From: Paraburkholderia solitsugae
Lineage (GTDB): Bacteria > Pseudomonadota > Gammaproteobacteria > Burkholderiales > Burkholderiaceae
Length of the DNA stretch: 60,095 nt
Reading direction: 5' to 3'
NCBI RefSeq assembly: GCF_013177695.1
Contig: NZ_WOEY01000095.1
Location: forward strand, 1-60,095
Of this stretch, positions 52,123-60,005 are shown one piece after another. Position 1 is the first letter of the stretch. Each line of letters begins with the position of its first letter. Both the position numbers and the translations under genes were made by a program. A model generated the notes under the pieces. That model searched no databases and was not told the DNA's origin. It worked only from the letters and a program-made list of their open reading frames with translations.

Positions 52123-53181
52123 ATGAGAAGCGATACCCCCCCAAAGCTGTCCCGCTGGTTCGGCCATCTCACGCGCCGTATGACGGTGGCGGCGCTCGCG
52201 GCGCTCGCCTGCGTGGCGGCGCCCAGCAGCTACGCGCAGGACAAGGAGGTCACCATAGCCTATCAGCAGATCGTCGACCCATGGGTCGTCGCGATCGCCA
52301 GCGGCTCGATCGAGAAGGAAACGGGCTACAAGATCAACTGGCGGCAGTTCGAATCCGGCGCGAAAGTCGCGACCGCGATGGCCTCAGGAGACGTGAAGGT
52401 CGGTGTGATCGGCTCGAGCCCGCTCGCCGCCGCGGTCAGCCAGGGGCTCGACCTGCAGCTCTTCTGGATTCTGGACAATATCAACCAGGCCGAAGCGATG
52501 GTCGTGCGCAATGGCTCCGGCATCACCAAGCCGTCTGATCTGAAAGGCAAGACGATCGGCGTGCCGTTCGTGTCGACGACGCACTATCACACCATGTTCG
52601 CGCTGCAGCATTGGGGCATCAATCCGTCCGAGGTGAAGATCCTCAACATGCAGCCGAACCAGTTGGTCGCGGCGTGGGAGCGCGGCGATATCGATGCTGC
52701 CTATGTCTGGGACCCGGCGCTTGCGGAGTTGAAGAAGAGCGGCAAGGTCCTGATTACGTCCGGCGACCTGTCGAAGCTCGGCAAGCCGACCTTCGACGGA
52801 ATCGCCGTCGATCGCCAATGGGGCGAGGCGCATAAGGACTTCATGGCCAAACTCGTGAGAGCCATCGCGGATGCGGACGATCAATACCGCAAGAATGCCG
52901 CGCAATGGAATGCCACCTCGCCGCAGGCCGCAGCCATCGCCAAGATGATCGGCGGCTCACCGGCCGACGTGCCGGAGTCGCTCTCGCTCTATGCCTTCCC
53001 GACGCTCCAGGAACAGGTTTCCTCGCAATGGCTGGGCGGCGGCAGTGCCGGCCGCGCGACGTTCGCGCTGAAAGACACCGCCAATTTCCTGAAGGATCAG
53101 AAACAGATCAGCGCGGTGTTGCCCGATTACTCGAAGTTCGTGACGCCGGTTTATGCCGAAGCGGCAATGAAACTCAAATGA
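52123..53181 (+). CDS. tauA: Taurine ABC transporter, periplasmic binding protein TauA
   Basis: A 352-residue exported binding protein. An N-terminal signal with a twin-Arg-like stretch (LTRRMTVAALAALACVA, cleavage after YAQ) is followed by the TauA-type core: VTIAYQQIVDPWVVAIASG, FESGAKVATAMASGDVKVGV, IGSSPLAAAVSQGL and DAAYVWDPALAELKKSG. It captures taurine or related sulfonates in the periplasm. GGAGACC precedes the ATG. First gene of tauABC, divergent from the MocR regulator. Confidence 0.92.
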   Translation: MRSDTPPKLSRWFGHLTRRMTVAALAALACVAAPSSYAQDKEVTIAYQQIVDPWVVAIASGSIEKETGYKINWRQFESGAKVATAMASGDVKVGVIGSSPLAAAVSQGLDLQLFWILDNINQAEAMVVRNGSGITKPSDLKGKTIGVPFVSTTHYHTMFALQHWGINPSEVKILNMQPNQLVAAWERGDIDAAYVWDPALAELKKSGKVLITSGDLSKLGKPTFDGIAVDRQWGEAHKDFMAKLVRAIADADDQYRKNAAQWNATSPQAAAIAKMIGGSPADVPESLSLYAFPTLQEQVSSQWLGGGSAGRATFALKDTANFLKDQKQISAVLPDYSKFVTPVYAEAAMKLK

Positions 53182-53213
53182 TGTAGCGCGGTTTTGTCGA
53201 ATCAGGAGGCAAC

Positions 53214-54029
53214 ATGGAAAGCATGAGAGTCAAGAATGTGAGCGTGGTCTTTCCGGGCCGCAAGGCCGGCCAGACGGTGCATGCGCTCGACGACATCAAT
53301 CTGACGATCAACTCGGGCGACTTCGTCGTCGCGCTCGGTGCATCGGGTTGTGGCAAGACCACCCTGCTCTCGCTCATGGCGGGGTTCATCGCGCCGACCA
53401 GCGGCGAGCTACTGCTCGGCGGTTCGCCGATCGCCGGACCGGGCGCCGACCGTGGCGTCGTGTTCCAGAAGCATGCCCTGTTGCCCTGGCTCAACGTGAT
53501 CGATAACGCCGAGTTCGGCCTGAAGCTTCAGGGCGTGCCGAAAACGCAGCGGCGCGAGATCGCAGCACGCAATCTCGCGCTGGTCGGCTTGCAGGACTTT
53601 CACAAGCACATGATCTATCAGCTCTCCGGCGGGATGCAGCAGCGGGTCGGCATCGCCCGCGCGCTGACCTGCGACCCCGCCATGTTGCTGATGGACGAGC
53701 CGATGGCCGCGCTCGATGCGCTGACCCGCGAAACGATTCAGGAACTGCTGCTCGATGTCTGGACGCAAACCAGCAAGATGTTCTTCTTCATCACGCACAG
53801 CGTCGAAGAAGCGCTCTTTCTGGCCAGCCACCTGGTCGTGATGTCGCCGCGTCCCGGGCGCATCACGCACACCTATGAGCTGGATTTCAATCGACGCTTT
53901 CTGGAAACGCGCGACGCGCGCGCCATCAAGTCGAGCCCCGATTTCATCGAGATGCGCGAGCGCGTACTCAGCATCATTTACGGCGACGAGAAAATGCACA
54001 GCGCCGAAGCCGAGGTGACACATGTTTAG
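53214..54029 (+). CDS. tauB: Taurine ABC transporter ATP-binding protein TauB
   Basis: A 271-residue ABC ATPase. Walker A is GASGCGKTT (42-50), the Q-loop is in VVFQKHALLPWL, the ABC signature LSGGMQQR is at 137-144 and Walker B/D-loop LLMDEPMAALD at 158-168. It powers import through TauC. A strong AGGAGG precedes the ATG. Its end overlaps tauC by 8 bp. Confidence 0.93.
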   Translation: MESMRVKNVSVVFPGRKAGQTVHALDDINLTINSGDFVVALGASGCGKTTLLSLMAGFIAPTSGELLLGGSPIAGPGADRGVVFQKHALLPWLNVIDNAEFGLKLQGVPKTQRREIAARNLALVGLQDFHKHMIYQLSGGMQQRVGIARALTCDPAMLLMDEPMAALDALTRETIQELLLDVWTQTSKMFFFITHSVEEALFLASHLVVMSPRPGRITHTYELDFNRRFLETRDARAIKSSPDFIEMRERVLSIIYGDEKMHSAEAEVTHV

Positions 54030-54942
54030 TTCAAAACGGGCTCATGCACTTGCGCATGGCCATCACGCCCCGCTGGGATCCGACACGCCGATCGAGCCAC
54101 CGCGCACACCCGGCCGACGTCCACGGCTGCTCGCCAAGAAACCCGCCAAGCCAGGCGACACATTCGGCGTACCCGGCCACGGCAGCAGCGTCGTCGCGAG
54201 CCTCGTGACGGTCGCCGTATTCATCGGACTATGGTTTGTCGCGACCAACCTTCACTGGATCAAGCCGCTCTTTCTGCCATCGCCGCAAGCGGTGTATGCA
54301 AAGTTCGTGTTTGTGGCCACGGAGGGTTTCGCCGGTTCCACGCTCGTGCAACATACCGGCATCAGCTTGCTGCGCGTGTTCGGCGCCTTCGCGCTCGCCT
54401 GCGTGACCGCGATTCCAATCGGCGTGATGATGGGCGTCTCGCGCTTTGCGCGCGGCATCTTCGATCCGCCCATCGAGTTCTATCGTCCGCTTCCGCCGCT
54501 CGCCTATTTGCCGCTCATCATCATCTGGTTCGGCATTGGTGAATTCTCCAAAGTCTTTCTCATCTACCTCGCCATCTTCGCGCCGCTCGCCATCGCCGCG
54601 CGATCCGGCGTCCGTTCCGTGTCGATCGAGCAGATTCATGCAGCCTATTCGATGGGCGCCTCGCGCACCCAGGTGGTGTTGTATGTGATCCTGAAATCGG
54701 CGTTGCCGGAAATTTTCACCGGTATGCGGATAGGCATTGGCGTCGGCTGGACGACCCTGGTCGCCGCGGAAATGGTGGCGTCGACAAGTGGTCTCGGCTT
54801 CATGGTGCTCAACGCTGCGGAATTTCTCGCCAGCGACGTGGTGATCATGGGCATTGTCGTCATTGGCTTCTTTGCTTTGTGTTTTGACTTGTTGATGCGC
54901 CACCTCGAGCGCGTGCTGGTGCCGTGGAAAGGCCGGGTTTGA
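54022..54942 (+). CDS. tauC: Taurine ABC transporter permease TauC
   Basis: A 306-residue, six-helix permease of the SsuC/TauC type. The EAA loop, which docks the ATPase, reads IHAAYSMGASRTQVVLYVIL. It has an N-terminal cytoplasmic extension of about 55 residues, Pro/Arg/Lys-rich (PPRTPGRRPRLLAKKPAKPG), absent from most relatives. The start overlaps tauB by 8 bp, so translation is coupled. Confidence 0.92.
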   Translation: MFSSKRAHALAHGHHAPLGSDTPIEPPRTPGRRPRLLAKKPAKPGDTFGVPGHGSSVVASLVTVAVFIGLWFVATNLHWIKPLFLPSPQAVYAKFVFVATEGFAGSTLVQHTGISLLRVFGAFALACVTAIPIGVMMGVSRFARGIFDPPIEFYRPLPPLAYLPLIIIWFGIGEFSKVFLIYLAIFAPLAIAARSGVRSVSIEQIHAAYSMGASRTQVVLYVILKSALPEIFTGMRIGIGVGWTTLVAAEMVASTSGLGFMVLNAAEFLASDVVIMGIVVIGFFALCFDLLMRHLERVLVPWKGRV

Positions 54943-55174
54943 TTGGGTAGCACGATCGACTGAGAGCGGCCCGACAGCGGCCGCTTTCGCCCCACGGCGC
55001 GGGATGTCGCCTAGCTGATCGGGTTCGAGGCGCAAACCGCGACGAGGGGGAATGAGCATCAGTGCCGTACAGCGCCCCACGCCAGCTTGGACTCAGCGAT
55101 TGGCGGCGGCTGGTACTACGCGGCTAGCGGTGCCCTCCGCAATACTTCAGCTGTCGGTTATCGCTGGAGGCAGT
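54943..55174. other. Gap between tauC and the aldehyde dehydrogenase gene
   Basis: 232 bp with no hairpin-plus-T terminator, so transcription from tauABC can continue into the dehydrogenase. An ATG at 55052 in the dehydrogenase frame lacks family-like sequence. Confidence 0.35.
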
Positions 55175-56629
55175 ATGAATTCGATTGCGGAAGTACCGGG
55201 ATTGCAGGTGCGTCATGAAGCGCTGCGCATCGGCGGAGAAAAAATCCGGCGCGCGGAGATCATTGAAGTCTTCAATCCCTATACCGGCGAATTGGTCGGC
55301 ACGGTGCCCAAGGCGACGCTGGCCGACGTGCAACACGCCTTTGCCTGGGCACACCAGTATCGTGCGCGGCTCACGCGCTACGAGCGCTCACAGATCCTGC
55401 TGCGCGCGGCGGACATGGTCCGTCGGCGTACCGAAGAAATTGCCGATCTGATCACCGCCGAGTCCGGCCTGTGCAAGAAGGACTCGCTGTACGAAGCAGG
55501 CCGCGTCGCCGACGTCATGACGTTCGGCGCCAATGAAGCGCTGAAGGACGACGGTCAGGTGTTTTCCTGCGATCTCACGCCGCACGGCAAGAAGCGCCGC
55601 GTCTACACCCAGCGCGATCCGTTGCTCGGCGTCATCTCCGCGATCACGCCGTTCAACCATCCGATGAATCAGGTTGCGCACAAAATCGTGCCCTCCATCG
55701 CGACCAACAACCGCATCGTCGTTAAACCCTCCGAGAAGGTTCCGCTGTCCACATACCTGCTCGCGGACATCTTTTACGCAGCCGGCCTGCCGCAGGAAAT
55801 GTTGCAGGTCATCACCGGCGACCCGAAAGACATCGCCGACGAACTGATCACGAACGAACACGTCGATCTGATCACCTTCACGGGCGGCGTGCAGATCGGC
55901 AAATATATCGCCAGCAAGATGGGCTATCGACGCGCGGTGCTCGAACTCGGCGGCAACGATCCGATCATCGTGATGGAAGACGCCGATCTGGAAGAAGCCA
56001 GCACGCTCGCGGTCTCCGGCTCCTACAAGAACTCCGGCCAGCGTTGTACCGCGATCAAGCGAATTCTGGTGCATGAGGCGGTGGCCGACCGTTTCGTCGA
56101 CCTGCTCGTGCAGAAGTCCCGGGCCATCCGTTATGGAGACCCCGCCGATCCGGCGACCGACATGGGCACCGTCATCGACGAAGCGGCGGCGAAATTTTTC
56201 GAAGCTCAGGTGAACGATGCGATCAGTCGCGGCGCGACCTTGCTGCTCGGCAATCTCCGCAAAGGCGCGCTGTATTCGCCGACGGTTCTCGATCATGTGA
56301 GCCCGGACACGCCGCTCGTCAAATACGAAACCTTCGGCCCCGTGTCGCCGGTAATCCGCTTTCGCGATATCGACGACGCGATCCGGATTTCCAATTCGAC
56401 TGACTACGGGCTCTCGTCGTCGGTCTGCACAAATCGCCTCGATTACATCACGCGCTTTATCGCCGAACTGGAGGTGGGCAGTGTGAACGTGCGCGAAGTA
56501 CCCGGTTACCGGCTCGAGTTGACGCCGTTCGGCGGCATCAAGGATTCGGGGCTTGGCTACAAGGAAGGGGTCCAGGAAGCGATGAAAAGCTTCACCAACG
56601 TGAAGACCTATTCGCTGCCGTGGGATTGA
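55175..56629 (+). CDS. NAD(P)-dependent aldehyde dehydrogenase, phosphonoacetaldehyde/sulfoacetaldehyde type
   Basis: A 484-residue, non-acylating aldehyde dehydrogenase. The oxyanion Asn lies in TPFNHPMNQVAHK (N161), the general base is E257 in LELGGNDP, and the catalytic Cys is C291 in NSGQRCTA. The overall sequence, including SVNVREVPGYRLELTPFGGI, fits the phosphonoacetaldehyde dehydrogenase (PhnY) branch. No phosphonate genes are here; between tauABC and xsc the natural substrate is sulfoacetaldehyde, giving sulfoacetate, as SafD-type enzymes do. ATG 55175 follows GGAGG; the longer frame to 55052 is not family-like. Its reaction is opposite in direction to SauT plus SauS. Confidence 0.85.
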   Translation: MNSIAEVPGLQVRHEALRIGGEKIRRAEIIEVFNPYTGELVGTVPKATLADVQHAFAWAHQYRARLTRYERSQILLRAADMVRRRTEEIADLITAESGLCKKDSLYEAGRVADVMTFGANEALKDDGQVFSCDLTPHGKKRRVYTQRDPLLGVISAITPFNHPMNQVAHKIVPSIATNNRIVVKPSEKVPLSTYLLADIFYAAGLPQEMLQVITGDPKDIADELITNEHVDLITFTGGVQIGKYIASKMGYRRAVLELGGNDPIIVMEDADLEEASTLAVSGSYKNSGQRCTAIKRILVHEAVADRFVDLLVQKSRAIRYGDPADPATDMGTVIDEAAAKFFEAQVNDAISRGATLLLGNLRKGALYSPTVLDHVSPDTPLVKYETFGPVSPVIRFRDIDDAIRISNSTDYGLSSSVCTNRLDYITRFIAELEVGSVNVREVPGYRLELTPFGGIKDSGLGYKEGVQEAMKSFTNVKTYSLPWD

Positions 56630-56682
56630 GTCACACGCCAATGCGTTCCACGCAGCATCGCATTAGTTAATTTTCGAGACAA

Positions 56683-56699
56683 AATGTACCGTTTACATT
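56683..56699. promoter_or_regulatory. Inverted repeat upstream of xsc (distal)
   Basis: AATGTA-CCGTT-TACATT, a perfect 6-bp inverted repeat 101 bp before the xsc start. May be a second regulator site. Confidence 0.4.
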
Positions 56700-56754
56700 G
56701 CATCACCTATTGACCATCACAGGTGCATGCTCTACATTTTAGATAACCACTTTT

Positions 56755-56771
56755 CGGAACAAATTGTTCCG
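56755..56771. promoter_or_regulatory. Inverted repeat upstream of xsc (proximal)
   Basis: CGGAAC-AAATT-GTTCCG, a perfect 6-bp inverted repeat within TTTTCGGAAC and GTTCCGG, 29 bp before the xsc start. It overlaps the expected promoter and resembles IclR-family sites; related sequence stands before the second IclR gene (TTTTCCGGAAC). Confidence 0.6.
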
Positions 56772-56799
56772 GTTTCACTAAACATCGGAGACAGCCCTC

Positions 56800-58602
56800 A
56801 TGAGCGATCACACCCCCATCAGCGGCCCGCAGGCCATGACCCCGTCAGAAGCGTTTGTCGAAACCCTGGCCGCGAACGGCGTGACCGACATGTTCGGCAT
56901 CATGGGTTCGGCCTTCATGGACGCCATGGACATCTTCGCGCCCGCCGGCATCCGCCTCATCCCCGTGGTGCACGAGCAGGGCGCCGGCCACATGGCCGAC
57001 GGTTATGCTCGCGTATCTGGCCGCCATGGCGTGGTGATCGGCCAGAACGGCCCGGGCATCAGCAATTGCGTGACCGCCATCGCCGCGGCCTATTGGGCGC
57101 ACAGCCCTGTGGTCATGATCACGCCGGAGGCGGGCACCATGGGCATCGGTCTCGGCGGCTTCCAGGAAGCGAAGCAACTCCCCATGTTCCAGGAGTTCAC
57201 CAAGTATCAGGGCCACGTCACCCATCCCGCGCGCATGGCTGAGTTCACCGGCCGCTGCTTCGACCGCGCGCTGGCCGAGATGGGCCCGACCCAGCTCAAC
57301 ATCCCGCGCGACTACTTCTACGGCCAGATCAAGGTAGAGATTCCGCAGCCGCAGCGCCTTGACCGCGGCCCCGGCGGCGATCAACGCCTGAACGAAGCGG
57401 CCGACCTGCTCGCCCAGGCCAAATTCCCCGTCATCATCTCCGGCGGCGGCGTCGTCATGGCCGATGCGATCGAGGAATGCAAGGCGCTTGCCGAGCGTCT
57501 GGGCGCGCCGGTCGTCAACAGCTACCTGCACAACGACTCTTTCCCCGCCGACCACCCGCTGTGGTGCGGCCCGCTCGGCTATCAGGGCTCCAAGGCCGCG
57601 ATGAAGCTGATCTCGCGCGCCGACGTCGTGATCGCGCTCGGTTCGCGTCTGGGACCGTTCGGCACGCTGCCCCAGCACGGCATGGACTACTGGCCGCAGA
57701 ACGCCAAAATCATCCAGATCGATGCCGACCACAAGATGCTCGGTCTGGTGAAGAAGATCTCCGTGGGCATCTGCGGCGACGCCAAGGCCGCCGCGGTTGC
57801 ACTCACGCAGCGCCTCGAAGGCCGCACCCTCGCCTGCGACGCCTCGCGTGAAGAACGCGCTGGCGAAATCGCCGCCGAGAAGGCGGCATGGGAGAAGGAA
57901 CTGAATGGCTGGACGCATGAGCGCGACCCCTACAGCCTGGACATGATCGAGGAGCAGAAAGGCGAGCGCACGCCCGGCGGCGGCACCTATCTGCACCCGC
58001 GCCAGGTCTTGCGCGAGCTCGAAAAGGCCATGCCGGAAGACGTGATGGTCTCCACTGACATCGGCAACATCAACTCCGTGGCCAACAGCTACCTGCGATT
58101 CACGAAGCCGCGCAGCTTCTTCGCCGCGATGAGCTGGGGCAACTGCGGCTACGCGTTCCCCACCATCATCGGGGCCAAGGTGGCCGCCCCTCATCGCCCG
58201 GCTGTCTCCTATGCCGGCGACGGCGCGTGGGGCATGAGCCTGATGGAAACCATGACCTGCGTGCGTCACAACATTCCAGTCACCGCGGTGGTCTTCCACA
58301 ACCGGCAATGGGGCGCCGAAAAGAAGAACCAGGTCGACTTCTACAACCGCCGCTTCGTCGCGGGTGAACTCGACAACCAGAGCTTCGCCGGCATCGCGCG
58401 CGCAATGGGCGCCGAGGGTGTCACGGTGGACCGGCTCGAGGACGTCGGCCCTGCGTTGAAGCGTGCGATCGATGCACAGATGAACCACGGCAAGACCACC
58501 ATCATCGAGATCATGTGCACCCGCGAGCTCGGCGATCCGTTCCGCCGCGATGCGCTGGCCAAGCCCGTGCGCCTGCTCGACAAGTACAAGGACTATGTTT
58601 GA
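56800..58602 (+). CDS. xsc: Sulfoacetaldehyde acetyltransferase Xsc
   Basis: A 600-residue thiamine-diphosphate enzyme that cleaves sulfoacetaldehyde with phosphate to sulfite and acetyl phosphate, the desulfonation step for taurine, sulfoacetate and isethionate. E59 in VVHEQGAGHMADGYA is the ThDP-activating Glu; the ThDP/Mg motif runs from GDGAWG (473-478) to the Asn in VVFHNRQWGAEKKNQ. The N-terminal TPSEAFVETLAANGVTDMFG and GFQEAKQLPMFQEFT are Xsc hallmarks that separate it from acetolactate synthase. ATG 56800 follows GGAGAC. A strong hairpin separates it from pta. Confidence 0.95.
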   Translation: MSDHTPISGPQAMTPSEAFVETLAANGVTDMFGIMGSAFMDAMDIFAPAGIRLIPVVHEQGAGHMADGYARVSGRHGVVIGQNGPGISNCVTAIAAAYWAHSPVVMITPEAGTMGIGLGGFQEAKQLPMFQEFTKYQGHVTHPARMAEFTGRCFDRALAEMGPTQLNIPRDYFYGQIKVEIPQPQRLDRGPGGDQRLNEAADLLAQAKFPVIISGGGVVMADAIEECKALAERLGAPVVNSYLHNDSFPADHPLWCGPLGYQGSKAAMKLISRADVVIALGSRLGPFGTLPQHGMDYWPQNAKIIQIDADHKMLGLVKKISVGICGDAKAAAVALTQRLEGRTLACDASREERAGEIAAEKAAWEKELNGWTHERDPYSLDMIEEQKGERTPGGGTYLHPRQVLRELEKAMPEDVMVSTDIGNINSVANSYLRFTKPRSFFAAMSWGNCGYAFPTIIGAKVAAPHRPAVSYAGDGAWGMSLMETMTCVRHNIPVTAVVFHNRQWGAEKKNQVDFYNRRFVAGELDNQSFAGIARAMGAEGVTVDRLEDVGPALKRAIDAQMNHGKTTIIEIMCTRELGDPFRRDALAKPVRLLDKYKDYV

Positions 58603-58657
58603 TCCGTCCGTTGTCTGACGGTCCGGGCGCCGGGAGATGAATTCTCGCTGCCCGGCG

Positions 58658-58699
58658 GGCCGGAAACGGGATTTCCCCTGCCGTTTCCGGCCTCTTTGT
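58658..58699 (+). terminator. Hairpin between xsc and pta
   Basis: GGCCGGAAACGG (58658-58669) pairs perfectly with CCGTTTCCGGCC (58681-58692) around an 11-base loop and is followed by TCTTTGTTTTC. It is a strong intrinsic-terminator-like structure inside the xsc-pta transcript and could act as an attenuator that lowers pta relative to xsc. Confidence 0.7.
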
Positions 58700-58805
58700 T
58701 TTCGGCTGTTTTGTTTTCGCGCCGCATTCGTTGGCTGCCTGCTTCGTTTCCTGCCGCCTTCGTTTGCTGCCCCCCTTTTTTCAACTGTGACCGCCGCCGA
58801 GTGCC

Positions 58806-59843
58806 ATGAAAGCCATCAACCGCATCATCGAGCGTGCCCGCACTTCGCAAAGACGCATCGTGCTCTGCGAAGCGGAAGATCCCCGCATGCTGGAAGCCGC
58901 GCAACGCGCCACGCGTGAAGGCATTGCCCGCATCGTGCTGGTGGGTCCGAGCGCGCACATTCGCGCAGCGGCTGCCGAGCAAAACATCGAGCTGTCCGGC
59001 ATGGAGTTAGTAGACCCCGCCGTCTCGCCGCTCGCCGAGTCCTTTAGTGAGGAACTCTTCGCACTGCGCAGCAAGAAGGGCATGACGCTGGACGAAGCAA
59101 AGCAGGAGATCCTGAAGCCCCTCTGCTTCGCCAACCTGATGGTGCGGCTCGGTCACGCAGATGGCTCGGTGGCCGGCTCCGTCCACACGACCGCCGACGT
59201 GGTCCGCACGGCGATCCAGATCATCGGCATCCATCCGTCCTTCAAGCTGGTGTCGAGCTTCTTTCTGATGATGCTGTGCGAGCCCTTCCACACGCTCAAA
59301 GGCGGACTGATTTTCTCCGACTGCGGGCTGGTGGTGGACCCGGACGCGGGTGAGTTGGCCCAGATTGCCATGGCGGCGGCCGACAGCGCGCAAAGCCTGC
59401 TGATGGAGGCGCCGCGCGTGGCCATGCTGTCATTCTCGACCAGCGGCAGCGCCCGGCACGCGGCAGTCGACAAGGTCGTAGAAGCGACGCGCCTGGTGAG
59501 GGCCCAGCGCCCGCATCTGGCGATCGACGGCGACGTGCAACTGGACGCGGCACTCGTCTCCGAGATCGCCATGCGCAAGATCGAGCATTCGCAGGTGCAA
59601 GGACACGCCAACGTGCTGATTTTCCCCAGCCTGGAGGCGGGCAATATCGGCTACAAGCTGGCTGAGCGGATCGGCGATGCGAAGGCAATCGGCCCGTTGT
59701 TGCAGGGTCTGAAAAAGCCGGCCAACGATCTTTCGCGTGGGTGCAGCGCGGACGATATCTACTTCGTGATCGCGGTGACTGCTGTGCAGGCGCAAACCGC
59801 AGAAGCACCGTTGGATACACAGACCACGCCGCTCGCGTCATAA
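58806..59843 (+). CDS. pta: Phosphate acetyltransferase Pta
   Basis: A 345-residue single-domain phosphotransacetylase that turns the acetyl phosphate from Xsc into acetyl-CoA. The fold shows RIVLCEAEDPRMLEAAQRA, DGSVAGSVHTTADVVRTAIQ, and GHANVLIFPSLEAGNIGYKL with the conserved substrate-binding residues. The length fits the short Pta form without the N-terminal DRTGG domain. The ribosome-binding site is weak, and a hairpin upstream separates it from xsc by 203 bp. It completes the C2 branch of the sulfonate pathway. Confidence 0.93.
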   Translation: MKAINRIIERARTSQRRIVLCEAEDPRMLEAAQRATREGIARIVLVGPSAHIRAAAAEQNIELSGMELVDPAVSPLAESFSEELFALRSKKGMTLDEAKQEILKPLCFANLMVRLGHADGSVAGSVHTTADVVRTAIQIIGIHPSFKLVSSFFLMMLCEPFHTLKGGLIFSDCGLVVDPDAGELAQIAMAAADSAQSLLMEAPRVAMLSFSTSGSARHAAVDKVVEATRLVRAQRPHLAIDGDVQLDAALVSEIAMRKIEHSQVQGHANVLIFPSLEAGNIGYKLAERIGDAKAIGPLLQGLKKPANDLSRGCSADDIYFVIAVTAVQAQTAEAPLDTQTTPLAS

Positions 59844-60005
59844 CCGACTCGTGTTCACGGCAACCTCGACCACGCATTCGCTATTCGGCGCGTATAACGG
59901 ACAACTGCGCGCCGACGTGTGGACACAACCAGCACGCTCGCCGCGCCGGCGCCGGCCGCAATAGAGGCTTGACCGGGATTCGTAAAAAATCCGCCACATC
60001 TCAGT
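59844..60005. other. Short intergenic gap after pta
   Basis: Nothing recognised. Confidence 0.3.

Noticed and set aside
55175..56629. Assigning phnY and a phosphonate pathway
   Set aside because: Sequence fits the PhnY branch, but no phosphonate genes (phnX, phnA, phnW or C-P lyase) are present and the position between tauABC and xsc points to sulfoacetaldehyde; no symbol given.
55388..56641. 417-codon open frame opposite the aldehyde dehydrogenase
   Set aside because: Antisense shadow; the sense frame has all catalytic residues of the ALDH family.
56845..58488. 547-codon open frame on the minus strand opposite xsc
   Set aside because: Exact shadow of a strongly supported gene; His/Asp/Arg-rich composition typical of antisense frames in high-GC DNA, no ribosome-binding site, no domain.
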